A DNA stretch of 59,468 nt from Bacteroidales bacterium (GCA_016935615.1 JAFGQO010000057.1:1-59468); one strand, 5' to 3'. Positions 36,600 through 47,021 are shown, counted from the first letter of the stretch. Numbers and translations: made by a program. Notes: generated by a model not told the origin, from the letters alone.

Positions 36600-38080
36600 T
36601 TCGTGTTTTTGTTCACCGTGCTATTTGATCCGGGTTCACTTGTTTCTTTTCCGTGCAGGTAATAAATATCAAGAGAAACAAACACTGCAATAAATCCCCA
36701 GAACAATGCTGATGCTTTATCAGTATCAAGAAAATTATTTAGTGAGCCATGAACAAGATAAGTGATAAATGCTAAAATATAGGCCAGCACGACTTGTTTA
36801 AGTTTTTTATCCTGAATTTTATAATACACTCTGAATCCTGTAAGAAGGCTAATGATAACTATAAGCAGAAATGATATCGAGCCGGGCACTCCTGATTCAG
36901 CCAACGGGCCTATATATTCACTATGAGCATTGCCCAGGTCGCCAAAGTTTGTGCTGATCAGAGTTTTTTTCTGAGAAGATTGAAACGGGGCATAATTGAA
37001 AGTATATGTTCCGGGGCCCCAGCCAAATACAGGACGTTCTTTGAACATTTTGAATGCGGCATCCCAGCGATTCAATCTTTCAAGGTTTGAATCATCGGTG
37101 GTAATATTTGAAATGGACTGTACATGTTCAGCAAGGTCTGCAGAAGAATCCTGTTTGTTTTTTTCCAGTTTGTGCACTATTTCTGTGCGTTGCCCCATAA
37201 ATACGATAAGAATGAATATACCACCTGCAAGCAAATACCTGAATTTTATCTTCAGAAGTGTGACAATCATAATGCCAAATGAGAATAAAACACTTATCCA
37301 GGCTGCTCTTGTATAGGAGAGTATTAAACCTGCTGACAGGATAAACAAAACAATCCAGGAGATACTTTTTAGAAGAAAGTTTTTTCCTTGCCTAAAGATA
37401 ATTCCTCCAACACCAAAAAAAAGCATGGCCAATATTGCTCCATAAGAAGTATGGTCGCGGAAAAAGGGTCCCATGACCGAATGAGCAGCCTGCTTATCAA
37501 ATAAGCCATAAAACATGTGTCTTTTTATAGAATACAAAACAATAAAGACCATAGGCAGAGCATAACACCAAATAAAAAGCGGAATAGTTTCAGTTTTTTT
37601 GAAGATGAATATGGCCAGTAAATAAAAAGTCACTATGAACCAAACTTTTGCCAGCAAAAATTTAAAGGATACCAAAGGCATTGAACTGGTAATAGCAGTA
37701 ACAAAAATCCAGAACAAATAAAACAATATGGCATAACTTACCGGATGGTTGACAATTCGGCGATCTATATTTCCTTCCCTGATAAGCTTGTAAAGAAAGA
37801 TGATCATAACTCCAAAAAGCAAAGGTTCGGTGGGAATGGCAAAATCAATGGGAGAAGAATGAATAAATTCAATTAATTCAATGGATAAAGGTGTCAGAAA
37901 AACTATGATAAAAAATAAAATATCAAGCCTGGTGAAGGCAATAAAGATAAAAAAAACCAAAACCGGCAGAAAATTAAGATAATAAAACTCATTCCAGGTC
38001 AATATCATATTCACTGCAATGTAGATGAATACAAATGCGATTAACCAGATATTTTGTTTTATCTCTTTAAGAAAAGGCAT
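36596..38080 (-). CDS. O-antigen ligase/polymerase family membrane protein (2)
   Basis: A 494-residue inner-membrane protein with about 11-12 hydrophobic segments. The periplasmic loop carries RLNRWDAAFKMFKERPVFGWGPGTYTFNYAPF and then NAHSEYIGPLAESGVPG, the classical Wzy_C/WaaL block. It starts 3 bases after the Wzz-like gene on the same strand, a polymerase-plus-chain-length-regulator pairing that favours a polymerase role. No glycosyltransferases are adjacent; the nearest are 20 kb away. Confidence 0.88.
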   Translation of the reverse strand: MPFLKEIKQNIWLIAFVFIYIAVNMILTWNEFYYLNFLPVLVFFIFIAFTRLDILFFIIVFLTPLSIELIEFIHSSPIDFAIPTEPLLFGVMIIFLYKLIREGNIDRRIVNHPVSYAILFYLFWIFVTAITSSMPLVSFKFLLAKVWFIVTFYLLAIFIFKKTETIPLFIWCYALPMVFIVLYSIKRHMFYGLFDKQAAHSVMGPFFRDHTSYGAILAMLFFGVGGIIFRQGKNFLLKSISWIVLFILSAGLILSYTRAAWISVLFSFGIMIVTLLKIKFRYLLAGGIFILIVFMGQRTEIVHKLEKNKQDSSADLAEHVQSISNITTDDSNLERLNRWDAAFKMFKERPVFGWGPGTYTFNYAPFQSSQKKTLISTNFGDLGNAHSEYIGPLAESGVPGSISFLLIVIISLLTGFRVYYKIQDKKLKQVVLAYILAFITYLVHGSLNNFLDTDKASALFWGFIAVFVSLDIYYLHGKETSEPGSNSTVNKNTN

Positions 38081-38083
38081 GCT

Positions 38084-39103
38084 TTAATAGCGTGACTTAA
38101 TATTATCTATAATTAGCAATAAGAGAAGAGCCAGTGCGAATGTGGTCAAGGTTGATACCATAACAATCATTGATCGGTGTGGGGTAGCTTTTCTCTCGGA
38201 TTTGTTTGCATAGTCAACCACAAACACATTGGTCATAGTAGATTCAAGATTTACTTTGGCAGCCGCAAGTTTTGATTTTAGAAGACTGAACCGCTCAATT
38301 TCCCATTCAAGTTTATCAGAAAGTTCGACATATGTTCCACCATATTTGGCCATAATTTCCATTTTATCTTCAATGGCTTTTATAGCTCTTGTATTGCCTG
38401 ATGCAACAGCCTCACCATAAGCAAGGTTCAAAGCTTCCGCCATAGATTTATAATCATGGATACCATACGTACGTATTTTATTTAATGAATCTGTTAATTG
38501 TTCGATGAGTATTTTCGAACTGTTATATTCTCTTTCAACTATGGCATATGCTTCCTGCGCACGTGCTTTTTTTATGTTAAAATAAACGGAATCGATATAG
38601 GTGGCGATACCGTTGGCGATATCAGCAGCCATTTGTGCGTCTTCATCCATAGCTGATATCTCGATGGAGAGAAATTCGGTTCTTCGAAAACTTACGTTGC
38701 CCTCAAACTTGCTATATAAAAATGTATTTTTATACTTGCTGGCTGTGTCAATCTCATAATGTTCCAAAAGATTGAATTTTTCGATGATGTGCTTTTTGAT
38801 CTGATCAGATCTTAAGATTTGCAGAAGTCTTTCGGATTCTTCGTCTTCACCAAAGGTCAAAATATCTTTGGTGTCGGAAGTAATAACAGATGTTTCCACA
38901 AGGTTTTTTGATACTGAGACTGAAGCAGCAGGAAACATGACTACTTTGGATCTGAATTTTGGGGTAATCAATAAAGAAACAATAACAGATGCAATAAAAG
39001 CTATTAATGAAAGGCCTATCAGAATCCATTTTTTATCCCAGGCAAATTTTATCAGATCAAATGCATCGTATACAAATCCCTGATCTTTTGTTTTTTTAAC
39101 CAT
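38084..39103 (-). CDS. Wzz-type polysaccharide chain-length regulator
   Basis: A 339-residue protein with transmembrane helices near the N-terminus (about 31-53, WILIGLSLIAFIASVIVSLL) and C-terminus (about 312-334), enclosing a periplasmic coiled-coil domain, as in Wzz/PCP-1 proteins. The N-terminal domain continues with PKFRSKVVMFPA. No cytoplasmic tyrosine-kinase domain is attached and none is encoded nearby. It lies 8 bases after tyrS and 3 bases before the O-antigen polymerase gene, so it is probably cotranscribed with both. Confidence 0.87.
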   Translation of the reverse strand: MVKKTKDQGFVYDAFDLIKFAWDKKWILIGLSLIAFIASVIVSLLITPKFRSKVVMFPAASVSVSKNLVETSVITSDTKDILTFGEDEESERLLQILRSDQIKKHIIEKFNLLEHYEIDTASKYKNTFLYSKFEGNVSFRRTEFLSIEISAMDEDAQMAADIANGIATYIDSVYFNIKKARAQEAYAIVEREYNSSKILIEQLTDSLNKIRTYGIHDYKSMAEALNLAYGEAVASGNTRAIKAIEDKMEIMAKYGGTYVELSDKLEWEIERFSLLKSKLAAAKVNLESTMTNVFVVDYANKSERKATPHRSMIVMVSTLTTFALALLLLLIIDNIKSRY

Positions 39104-39111
39104 GACATGTA

Positions 39112-40404
39112 TTATTTAACAGTGATAACAAAATAATTTTTCTTTCCCTTTTGAACTAGTAAATATTTGTTGTTCAATAGTTTGTTCTCGTTAATTTCCA
39201 GGTTTTCGTCCTCAACTTTCATCTTATTCAGGCTCACCCCGCCCCCTTTAATCATGCGCCGTAATTCACCCTTTGAAGGAAAGACCTGCATTTTCTCGGT
39301 AAGCAGGTCCACAACATTTACACCTTTCCGAAGTACATGACCGGGAATAGTAAAATGAGGTACCCCGTCAAACACAGATAAGAAGGTTCTTTCATCAAGT
39401 TTGGAAAGACTTTCAGTAGTGCCTTTTCCAAAAAGTATCTGTGAAGCTTCAACAGCATTTTCAAATTCTTCATGGGAATGAACCATTGTGGTGATCTCTG
39501 TTGCCAGTCTTTTTTGCAAAATGCGAAGATGAGGTTCTTTCTGATGTTCTTTAATAAGGGTTTCAATTTCGTCTTTCTTAATAAGAGTAAATATTTTGAT
39601 AAATGTTTCAGCATCTTCATCAGAAGTATTTAGCCAGAACTGGTAAAATTCATACGGAGATGTGCGATTTGCATCAAGCCAGATATTTCCTGATTCTGTT
39701 TTTCCAAATTTACCACCATCTGCTTTGGTAACAAGGGGAATAGTAAGGGCAAAGGCTTCATTTCCTGTTTTTCTTCTTATTAACTCCGAACCGGTCGTAA
39801 TATTGCCCCATTGATCAGAACCTCCCATTTGCAGCTTGCAATTTTTATGCTGATTCAGCCATAGAAAATCATATCCCTGCACAAGCTGATAGGAAAACTC
39901 AGTAAAAGACATACCTTGTTTAGAATCTGCTCCAATTCGTTTTTTTACGCTATCCTTGGCGATCATGTAGTTTACTGTAATGTGCTTGCCTATATCGCGA
40001 ATAAACTCCAGGAAGTTGTAATCTTTCATCCAGTCAAAATTATTCACCATCTCAGCCGAGTTGGGTAAATTACTATCGAAATCGATAAATTTTCTGAGCT
40101 GGGATTTTATCCCCTCCAGGTTGTAGCTAATAGTTTTTTCATCAAGAAGATTTCTCTCTGTCGTTTTATCTGTTGGATCACCTATCATTCCGGTTGCGCC
40201 GCCTACCAGCACAATGGGTTTATGACCTGCGAGCTGAAATCTTTTCAGTAACATGATCTGGGCAAAACTGCCAACATGAAGTGAATCTGCTGTCGGGTCA
40301 AACCCGATATAGGCAGTTGTCATTTCCCTCTGCAACTGTTCTTCGGTTCCCGGCATAATGTTGTGAATCATGCCCCGCCATTTCAGTTCTTCAACAAAAT
40401 TCAT
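39112..40404 (-). CDS. tyrS: Tyrosine-tRNA ligase
   Basis: A 430-residue class I aminoacyl-tRNA synthetase charging tRNA-Tyr. The HIGH-type motif is HVGS (43-46) and the KMSKS-type motif is KFGKT within [10 protein letters not shown]. The block [11 protein letters not shown] is the tyrosine-site signature. The last 70 residues form an S4-like RNA-binding domain ([16 protein letters not shown]). No T-box-like leader is seen. The polysaccharide genes wzz and wzy follow closely on the same strand. Confidence 0.97.
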   Translation of the reverse strand: MNFVEELKWRGMIHNIMPGTEEQLQREMTTAYIGFDPTADSLHVGSFAQIMLLKRFQLAGHKPIVLVGGATGMIGDPTDKTTERNLLDEKTISYNLEGIKSQLRKFIDFDSNLPNSAEMVNNFDWMKDYNFLEFIRDIGKHITVNYMIAKDSVKKRIGADSKQGMSFTEFSYQLVQGYDFLWLNQHKNCKLQMGGSDQWGNITTGSELIRRKTGNEAFALTIPLVTKADGGKFGKTESGNIWLDANRTSPYEFYQFWLNTSDEDAETFIKIFTLIKKDEIETLIKEHQKEPHLRILQKRLATEITTMVHSHEEFENAVEASQILFGKGTTESLSKLDERTFLSVFDGVPHFTIPGHVLRKGVNVVDLLTEKMQVFPSKGELRRMIKGGGVSLNKMKVEDENLEINENKLLNNKYLLVQKGKKNYFVITVK

Positions 40405-40460
40405 TCAATAAAAATTTCTGTAAAGATAACATTTGCAGGATAACAAATAATGTTATTTGA

Positions 40461-40991
40461 TTACACAATAATTTCTTCGCTTGGTTCATCAGGTGAATCA
40501 AAGGGATGTGTAAAGTCAAAATGAAGATAAGGGAAGAGCATTGGTGCCAATGCTGATAAAGGTTTGTAGAGAATAGACTGATTTATCTTTTTTTCAGGAA
40601 GAAAGTGGATTCGCCGGTTAATTCCATTAATCACAACAAGGATGGCGCTTATGATAAAAGCGTATTTGATCAGGTTAAAAATCACACCCAACAACCGGTT
40701 TATAAAATTGATTGAAATAGCTTTTAATAGTTTTTCAAACAATCTTGCCAGGAAATGAATGCCTATTACTATACCGATAAAGGTTATAGCAAAGGCCATC
40801 AGGTGCATATATTCCCAGTTAAAATGCAGTTTTTCCATAATAATAGTAGCAGTAAAACCTGAAAATTTAATTGCCCCAAAAATACCAAGTATAAGTGCTG
40901 CCAGGGTAGCTGCCTGAAGAATGAATCCTCTTGTATAGCCTTTATAAATTGCCCATGAGAATATGATCAGGAAGATGATATCAAAAATCAT
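40461..40991 (-). CDS. CvpA family membrane protein
   Basis: A 176-residue protein with four predicted transmembrane helices and the CvpA start MIFDIIFLIIFSWAIYKGYTRGFILQ. A short acidic tail (SPDEPSEE) follows. CvpA-family proteins are linked to colicin V production and envelope stress in other bacteria, but their molecular role is unclear. A TAnnTTTG element lies just upstream (41006-41013). tyrS follows after 56 bases. Confidence 0.9.
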   Translation of the reverse strand: MIFDIIFLIIFSWAIYKGYTRGFILQAATLAALILGIFGAIKFSGFTATIIMEKLHFNWEYMHLMAFAITFIGIVIGIHFLARLFEKLLKAISINFINRLLGVIFNLIKYAFIISAILVVINGINRRIHFLPEKKINQSILYKPLSALAPMLFPYLHFDFTHPFDSPDEPSEEIIV

Positions 40992-41005
40992 AAATAAAAT
41001 TTTGC

Positions 41006-41013
41006 CAAATGTA
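41006..41013 (-). promoter_or_regulatory. -7 promoter element for cvpA
   Basis: The minus strand reads TACATTTG, an exact TAnnTTTG match 15 bases before the ATG. Confidence 0.45.
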
Positions 41014-41114
41014 ATGAAAGCTGAATTTTAAATGAAACTAAATTATTGCAATTCGTAAGAAAAGGCATAGAAAGTAATTATTGATACATTCAATGATTTT
41101 AGATACTTTTACCG

Positions 41115-41176
41115 TGCCCGCCAAGGCTTTCTTCGATCACCGAAATATTACAGAAGGTGATGACATAAGGTGGGCA
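41115..41176. repeat. Nested inverted repeats upstream of the tRNA gene
   Basis: TGCCCGCC (41115-41122) pairs with GGTGGGCA (41169-41176) with one wobble, and inside it ATCACC (41136-41141) pairs perfectly with GGTGAT (41156-41161). The block lies between the cvpA promoter and tRNA-Arg. No T-run is present, so it is not a simple terminator. Function unknown. Confidence 0.35.
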
Positions 41177-41219
41177 TTGTTCTTCGAAGCCATAGCAGGG
41201 AAGAACTTCATACTTTTTT

Positions 41220-41291
41220 GGCCCCATAGTTCAACGGATAGAATAGCAGTTTCCTAAACTGTAGATCCTGGTTCGATTCCAGGTGGGGCTA
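41220..41291 (+). tRNA. tRNA-Arg (anticodon CCU)
   Basis: A full cloverleaf can be drawn over 72 bases. The acceptor arm is GGCCCCA with TGGGGCT (terminal G-U pair), then A73. The D arm is GTTC/GAAT, the anticodon stem GCAGT/ACTGT holds the loop TTCCTAA with anticodon CCT (reads AGG), and the T arm is CCTGG/CCAGG around TTCGATT. The 3' CCA is not encoded (CTA follows). Confidence 0.95.
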
Positions 41292-41485
41292 CTAAATTGT
41301 TAATAAGCAGTTTTTAATTTCCAAAAACCCAAAGTAAAAAAGCGAAACTGTTTAATCAGGAAACAGCAAGGTTAATTCAAAAGAGTATATTCGATCGTAT
41401 TATTAACGATCAATTCCGCAGGGCATCTTTCAGCATTATGCTCAACATAACGCATGAATAAAAATGAAAACAGTAGTGGATTGAA

Positions 41486-41794
41486 CTATTCACTAACAGC
41501 ATGATGATTTACCACTGCCTCTTCCAGCAGGTTCAACTGAACAGATACAGGATTCTGCATATCTGCCCTGTAACACTGCTTCAATTTATCCCATAGAAAA
41601 GGAAAGAGATTGGCATGCAAATGCCCGGGAAGAGTATGAAAACAATGACGGCAGCCGTATTTGGCAAGAATGATCTTAAGTTTTTTACTTTCAAATTCAT
41701 CAACCGCATAGAATTCATTTTCCTTATACGAATTCTGTAAAATCAGAGGGATCTGATCATACGGATATTCGAATTTTGCTGAATATGTGCTCAT
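41486..41794 (-). CDS. Hypothetical 102-residue protein
   Basis: A small soluble protein that I do not recognise. It starts with an ATG at 41794 (MSTYSAKFEYPYDQIP) and includes a cysteine/histidine patch CRHCFHTLPGHLH that could bind metal. No signal peptide or membrane helix is visible. It stands alone between the tRNA gene and the patatin gene, with no clear promoter element. Composition looks protein-like, but a chance frame cannot be excluded. Confidence 0.5.
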   Translation of the reverse strand: MSTYSAKFEYPYDQIPLILQNSYKENEFYAVDEFESKKLKIILAKYGCRHCFHTLPGHLHANLFPFLWDKLKQCYRADMQNPVSVQLNLLEEAVVNHHAVSE

Positions 41795-42040
41795 AATTTT
41801 TAATTTGGTCGTTCACAAATGCATGTCATAATGCAGATGGTTTCTATTGAATAAAAGGCCTGAAATAGTGATCAGAAAATTGCAGATACAACTAACAAAC
41901 AATGAAATACAAGTTACAAAATCCGGATCAGAAAACAAGTATTTCTACTCGATTTCCAGGAAAATGAACTGTTTCAGAGGTTGCTTTTTAATCAGAATCT
42001 GGCAGGTAAAGTATGAAAGAATCCTTCTGATCGGATTATA

Positions 42041-44221
42041 CTAGAACCACAATCCTGCATTGGCAGATATCGTTATTTTTTCATGTCCGTCAGAGTAGCC
42101 TATTGTGAAATCGAGAGGCCCAAACCTTGAATCGAATGAATAACCTATTGCTGCACCCAATATTCTGTTATAATCTTCGAGCGGAAAAGTTTCATTGTTT
42201 TCAAAGAGACAATTTCCGATCAAAGTAACAAAATGTTTCTTTGCAATATTTATGCGTAACCCGGCAAGACTGATGAATGTATAATTCCTGTGCGGTGTAA
42301 CCGAAGGCAAACCATAAAACGGGAAATGATAATTAAAATAAATGCTGTAATCCGCACCTCCTGCAAAGGTCTGTTTGAATTGTGGCATTTTTTCAGTAAA
42401 TAAAGCTCTGCCGTAAAAATTCAGTAACAGAGAACTTTTCTGTGTCAGTGCAATAATGTTTCTGTTTCTTAACATGGCAACCGGACTAATGCTATTGTAT
42501 TCTTCATCAGAAGAGAGAGAAAATTCCGCATACAATTCGACACCTCGTGACGGGAAATAATAGTTATCAAGGTTATCAAGGGAAAAATACGTTAATAAAC
42601 TGGTAATTGCTGTATGGTCTTTTGTTAACTCCAGGACGCTATCGCCCGGGACATTGTAAATATCGCCTTTATAAAACTCTTCTTTTGCTGCCAAACCTAT
42701 GACAGATGTATTTTTTAAGTTCTTATATGTATATATACTGGCTGTTCCATAAATTTGATCTGTTGCAAAGGATTTCTGTTTGTCATAATAAAGATCAAAT
42801 CTGTTGTATTTTCCTTCAAGCTGAATTCCAAAGACAGGAAATTTGCCTTTACTGAGTTCTGTTTGAATAATTAAACCGGGATTTGAGGATATATCGGCAG
42901 TGACCGATAGCATTCCGATAAACCGTCTGTAGTCCTTTTGAGTAAAATTCAGCAAAATGGAAACTGCATCGGTTGTATTGACACGCATACCCACATTTAT
43001 ATTTTTGGAGGGTTGTTCTTCGAGATATAGATTCAATATTTTTCCTTCTTCATCTTCTTTAAAAGAATAATATACTCTTTTGAAATAGCCTAATCCGTAT
43101 AATTTATCTATGGATTTTTTGATTTCTTCGGAAGAATAGTTCCCTGGCAGATCTAACTTGAGATTATCAAGTATGAGTTTGTCATTCATCGAATAATTTC
43201 CTGAAATGGTCAGTTTGTTTATTGCATATGATTCAGGGGCTGTATTTGTTGGAATGATTTGACGAGTGGATAAATTGAAGTCTGATTTCAGTTTTCTTAT
43301 TTCAACGATTTTTGCCAGAGCAGATGATATTCCTCTTTGAACAAGCGTATCAACAGCCCTGGTATTAAAACTATATGCATTATAGCCACTAATATCAGGA
43401 CGAATAAGTATATCGCATAAGCTTTTATTTACAGAATCTTTTTCCAGAGCATAAAAATTGATCAGTTGGTCCATGAGGTGCTCCATGGTAATAATTTCCT
43501 CCAGTTCATGAAGGTCAGTTCGGATATCAACGCCGATAATTATTTCTGCGCCCATTTTTTTTGCCACATCCGTTGGAAAGTTATTCACCAGACCGCCATC
43601 AAGTATCAGGTGACCATTGTGTTTCAGGGGCCGGAACACTCCTGGAATGGTCATGCTTGAATAAATGGCTGTGGGAAGAAAACCATGATCAATCACTATT
43701 TCTTTGCCGGTTTCCACATCAGTACCGATACAGGCAAATGAAACAGGAAAATGGGAAAAGTCTGCATCTTCGGGGACATTGCTGGTCAGTCTGCAAAACA
43801 GGTTGATAATGTTATGGCCCTTTATAACACCATAGGGTACAATGGGCTTATAGTTGTCATTAACAGGTATTGAAGCGAGAAAATGTTGTTTTTCATTTTT
43901 TATGTTCTGTGATAATTGTTTTCGGCTAACATCATTAGAAAGCAGACGATCCCAGTCTTCTGTTTTGGCCATTTCTTCTATTTCCTCGGCCGAATATCCG
44001 ATGGAATACAATCCTCCAACAATGCTTCCAATGCTTGTTCCGACAACAATATCAAAAGGGATTCCTTCCTCTTCCAGCACTTTAAGAACACCAATATGTG
44101 CAAAGCCTTTTGCTCCGCCTCCGCTTAAAACAAGAGCAATTTTAGGATTATCCTTGTTTTCTGCAAATGAAAAATGCGTATTGAAACAGGTAATACAAAG
44201 AAATAACAATACATATCTCAT
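42041..44221 (-). CDS. Patatin-like phospholipase with POTRA and outer-membrane barrel (PlpD type)
   Basis: With the ATG at 44221 the protein is 726 residues with a signal peptide (MRYVLLFLCITCFNTHFSFA). The patatin domain (about 25-310) has the oxyanion loop GGGAKG at 34-39, the nucleophile motif GTSIG with Ser63, and the DGG of the catalytic dyad in LILDGGLVNNFP. A POTRA-like segment (about 335-405) and a C-terminal beta barrel of the BamA/surface-antigen type follow, ending in aromatic GLWF. This is the type Vd autotransporter layout, so the lipase domain should be carried to or through the outer membrane. All catalytic residues are intact. Confidence 0.92.
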   Translation of the reverse strand: MRYVLLFLCITCFNTHFSFAENKDNPKIALVLSGGGAKGFAHIGVLKVLEEEGIPFDIVVGTSIGSIVGGLYSIGYSAEEIEEMAKTEDWDRLLSNDVSRKQLSQNIKNEKQHFLASIPVNDNYKPIVPYGVIKGHNIINLFCRLTSNVPEDADFSHFPVSFACIGTDVETGKEIVIDHGFLPTAIYSSMTIPGVFRPLKHNGHLILDGGLVNNFPTDVAKKMGAEIIIGVDIRTDLHELEEIITMEHLMDQLINFYALEKDSVNKSLCDILIRPDISGYNAYSFNTRAVDTLVQRGISSALAKIVEIRKLKSDFNLSTRQIIPTNTAPESYAINKLTISGNYSMNDKLILDNLKLDLPGNYSSEEIKKSIDKLYGLGYFKRVYYSFKEDEEGKILNLYLEEQPSKNINVGMRVNTTDAVSILLNFTQKDYRRFIGMLSVTADISSNPGLIIQTELSKGKFPVFGIQLEGKYNRFDLYYDKQKSFATDQIYGTASIYTYKNLKNTSVIGLAAKEEFYKGDIYNVPGDSVLELTKDHTAITSLLTYFSLDNLDNYYFPSRGVELYAEFSLSSDEEYNSISPVAMLRNRNIIALTQKSSLLLNFYGRALFTEKMPQFKQTFAGGADYSIYFNYHFPFYGLPSVTPHRNYTFISLAGLRINIAKKHFVTLIGNCLFENNETFPLEDYNRILGAAIGYSFDSRFGPLDFTIGYSDGHEKITISANAGLWF

Positions 44222-44428
44222 AACATGAACTATCCGTTTACATATCATACACCATGAATTAAAGGTATTCGTACGGAATAAACAGCCTTTTAACTTAACT
44301 GCCAGTAATCAAATAAAATTACTCTTTGATGCTGATGCTTCTCTGAGGAGGCGCTAACAGTTGTGAGAATGAAGTTACATAAATTATTGCAATATCCGAT
44401 GAAATGAACGGGTTGTGGTTGCCTTTTT

Positions 44429-46588
44429 TTATTGATGATGTGTTTCCAGCAAGATCTCCAGCATTTCAATAGCAGCTATAGTCACTGAAGTTCCCGGGCC
44501 GAAAATGGCAGAAACGCCGGCTTTATACAAAACTTCATAATCCTGCGGAGGAATTACTCCGCCTGCGATCACCATAATATCATCTCTTCCCAGCTTTTTT
44601 AGCTCGGCAATTGCCTTTGGGATTAATGTTTTATGTCCTGCGGCAAGACTTGAAATGCCAAGTATATGAACATCATTTTCCACTGCCTGCCTTGCTGTTT
44701 CAACAGGAGTCTGGAACAATGGCCCGATATCCACATCAAAGCCTACATCGGCATATCCTGTTGAGACTACCTTTGCACCTCTGTCATGACCATCCTGTCC
44801 CATTTTTGCAATCATAATTCTTGGCTGACGACCTTCCTTTTCAGCAAATGTATCACACAATTGCCTTGCCTTTTTAAAGTTCGGATCATCACCGGTTTCT
44901 GATGAATAAATGCCTGATATGGAACGAATGATTGCTTTGTATCTTCCTGTTACTTCTTCAATGGCGTATGAGATTTCACCCAGTGTAGCATGAACTTTTG
45001 CTGCTTCAACAGAGAGCTCCAGCAAATTACCTTTACCTGTCCGGGCAGCATTGGTAATCTTTTCAAGAGACGATCTCACCTTGTGGTCATCTCTTTCTTT
45101 CTTAAGTTTATGAAGTCTTTTGATCTGACTATCACGCACGGCTGTATTATCAACCTCCAGTATTTCTATTGGATATTCTTCTTCAAGACGGTATTTGTTT
45201 ACACCAACAATGATATCTTTCATTGCATCTATGCGGGCTTGTTTACGGGCAGCCGCTTCTTCAATCCGCATCTTTGGCAAGCCTGTTTCAATTGCTTTTG
45301 ACATGCCGCCAAGTTTTTCAATTTCCTGAATATGCCCCCATGCCTTATGAATCAGTTCATGGGTAAGCGATTCAACATAGTAAGATCCTGCCCAAGGATC
45401 GACAGACCTGCAGATTTGAGTTTCTTTTTGCAGGTAAATCTGCGTATTTCGGGCAATTCGTGCAGAAAAATCGGTCGGCAATGCAATTGCCTCATCAAGG
45501 GCGTTGGTATGCAATGATTGTGTGTGGCCTAATGCAGCTGCCATAGCTTCAACACATGTACGTGAAATGTTATTGTATGGATCCTGTTCCGTAAGACTCC
45601 AGCCTGACGTTTGAGAATGGGTACGAAGAGCAAGTGATTTAGGATTTTTAGGATCAAATTGCTTTACGATTTTCGCCCACAGCAAACGGGCAGCTCTGAG
45701 TTTGGCAATTTCCATAAAATGATTCATGCCAATGGCCCAGAAGAAAGAAATCCGGGGAGCAAAAGAATCAATATCAAGGCCTGAGTTTACCCCTGTACGA
45801 AGATATTCCAGTCCGTCAGCCAGGGTATAGGCAAGTTCGATATCAGCGGTAGCCCCTGCTTCCTGCATATGATAGCCGGAAATGCTTATTGAATTGAATT
45901 TTGGCATATTCTTCGAAGCATATTTGAATATATCGGCAATGATTCGCATAGACATTTCAGGAGGGTAGATATATGTATTACGGACCATGAATTCCTTCAA
46001 AATATCATTTTGAATGGTTCCGCTTAATTCTTCAGGTTTAGCTCCCTGTTCAAGCGCTGCAACAATATAAAAAGCCATAACAGGAAGCACAGCACCATTC
46101 ATGGTCATGGAGACTGACATTTTATTCAGTGGGATGTGGTCAAAAAGAATTTTCATATCCAGAATAGAATCAATGGCAACCCCTGCTTTGCCAACATCTC
46201 CTTCAACTCTTTCGTGATCGGAATCATATCCACGATGAGTGGCAAGATCAAAAGCAACGGATAAGCCTTTTTGCCCTGCGGCAAGATTGCGCCTGTAAAA
46301 TGCATTGGATTCCTCCGCTGTGGAAAATCCAGCATATTGTCTGATGGTCCACGGTCTTGTAACATACATTGTTGAGTAAGGCCCACGGAGATAGGGAGGA
46401 ATTCCGGCAGCATAATTCAAGTGCTCCATTCCTTCCAGGTCATTCTTTGAATATACAGGTTTTACCGGAATTTGTTCAGCTGTAATCCAGTTACCGGAGA
46501 TCTTGTTCTCTCTTTCCCAGGCAGAGATATCCTTCTTCTTTTTTACAGCAGTTTGCTTTATATCAATTGTTTTAAAAACCGGACGCAT
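44429..46588 (-). CDS. mutB: Methylmalonyl-CoA mutase large subunit
   Basis: The catalytic subunit interconverts succinyl-CoA and (R)-methylmalonyl-CoA with adenosylcobalamin, feeding propionate formation or use. It is 719 residues. The TIM barrel carries [27 protein letters not shown] and [14 protein letters not shown]. The C-terminal cobalamin domain has the B12-binding DGHDRG near residue 605. It is separated from its partner subunit gene by a GH2 gene and a four-helix-bundle element. The 76 bases before it in the downstream direction of transcription carry repeats (46605-46644). Confidence 0.96.
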   Translation of the reverse strand: MRPVFKTIDIKQTAVKKKKDISAWERENKISGNWITAEQIPVKPVYSKNDLEGMEHLNYAAGIPPYLRGPYSTMYVTRPWTIRQYAGFSTAEESNAFYRRNLAAGQKGLSVAFDLATHRGYDSDHERVEGDVGKAGVAIDSILDMKILFDHIPLNKMSVSMTMNGAVLPVMAFYIVAALEQGAKPEELSGTIQNDILKEFMVRNTYIYPPEMSMRIIADIFKYASKNMPKFNSISISGYHMQEAGATADIELAYTLADGLEYLRTGVNSGLDIDSFAPRISFFWAIGMNHFMEIAKLRAARLLWAKIVKQFDPKNPKSLALRTHSQTSGWSLTEQDPYNNISRTCVEAMAAALGHTQSLHTNALDEAIALPTDFSARIARNTQIYLQKETQICRSVDPWAGSYYVESLTHELIHKAWGHIQEIEKLGGMSKAIETGLPKMRIEEAAARKQARIDAMKDIIVGVNKYRLEEEYPIEILEVDNTAVRDSQIKRLHKLKKERDDHKVRSSLEKITNAARTGKGNLLELSVEAAKVHATLGEISYAIEEVTGRYKAIIRSISGIYSSETGDDPNFKKARQLCDTFAEKEGRQPRIMIAKMGQDGHDRGAKVVSTGYADVGFDVDIGPLFQTPVETARQAVENDVHILGISSLAAGHKTLIPKAIAELKKLGRDDIMVIAGGVIPPQDYEVLYKAGVSAIFGPGTSVTIAAIEMLEILLETHHQ

Positions 46589-46604
46589 TCAGATTGTATT
46601 GATT

Positions 46605-46644
46605 AGTGAGTAATTAGTATTGAGTAGTGAGTAATTAGTAGTGA
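46605..46644. repeat. Tandem AGTGAGTAATTAGTA repeats, left arm of the S23 element
   Basis: The 15-base unit AGTGAGTAATTAGTA occurs at 46605-46619 and 46626-46640, a 21-base period. Bases 46630-46644 (AGTAATTAGTAGTGA) are a perfect inverted copy of 47057-47071. The array lies between mutB and the four-helix-bundle gene and forms one edge of that element. Confidence 0.85.
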
Positions 46645-46664
46645 GGCAATAAATATTTTAGTAT

Positions 46665-47021
46665 TCATGATTCTTTATTGTATTTTTTTAGGTTGAATAT
46701 CATTTTTTCAATTTCCTGAACTTTATAAATGATCACTTTTACAGAATCTTTATTTATATAATTTAGATCAGAAGCAATTAATAACAGTGTTTCGAGTTCA
46801 AATGCGGAACCATTCGTTATATCGAAGAATCTTATCAATTCTTTATCAGTCTGTCTTCCACATCCTTCTGCTACATTTGATGGTATGGATGTGGATGCTC
46901 TTCTTATTTGAGAAGTTAAACCAAAGAGCTCTTTTTGAGGTAAGCTTTTAGTGATTAAATAAATGTGTTTTACTAATTCTCTGGATTTTTGCCAGATTTT
47001 TAACTCCCTGAAATTATGCAT
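46665..47021 (-). CDS. Four-helix-bundle protein of the S23/IVS family
   Basis: With the ATG at 47021 the protein is 118 residues (MHNFRELKIWQKSRELVKHI...). It has the full family pattern: LTSQIRRASTSIPSNVAEGCGR, then ITNGSAFELETLLLIASDL. Members were first found in 23S rRNA intervening sequences and are related to the Avd protein of diversity-generating retroelements; most are orphan genes of unknown role. No rRNA gene or reverse transcriptase is near. It is flanked by 15-base inverted repeats (46630-46644 and 47057-47071), and the right arm overlaps the GH2 stop codon. A GTG at 47060 could add 13 residues but reads through the repeat. Confidence 0.9.
   Translation of the reverse strand: MHNFRELKIWQKSRELVKHIYLITKSLPQKELFGLTSQIRRASTSIPSNVAEGCGRQTDKELIRFFDITNGSAFELETLLLIASDLNYINKDSVKVIIYKVQEIEKMIFNLKKYNKES

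Noticed and set aside
41847-42044. Plus-strand frame of 65 residues before the patatin gene
   Set aside because: No family pattern, it runs into the end of the patatin gene on the other strand, and its composition is like random A/T-rich sequence.
46665-47021. S23 gene as part of a 23S rRNA intervening sequence or a diversity-generating retroelement
   Set aside because: No rRNA sequence flanks it, and there is no reverse transcriptase, template repeat or variable-repeat target in the window.
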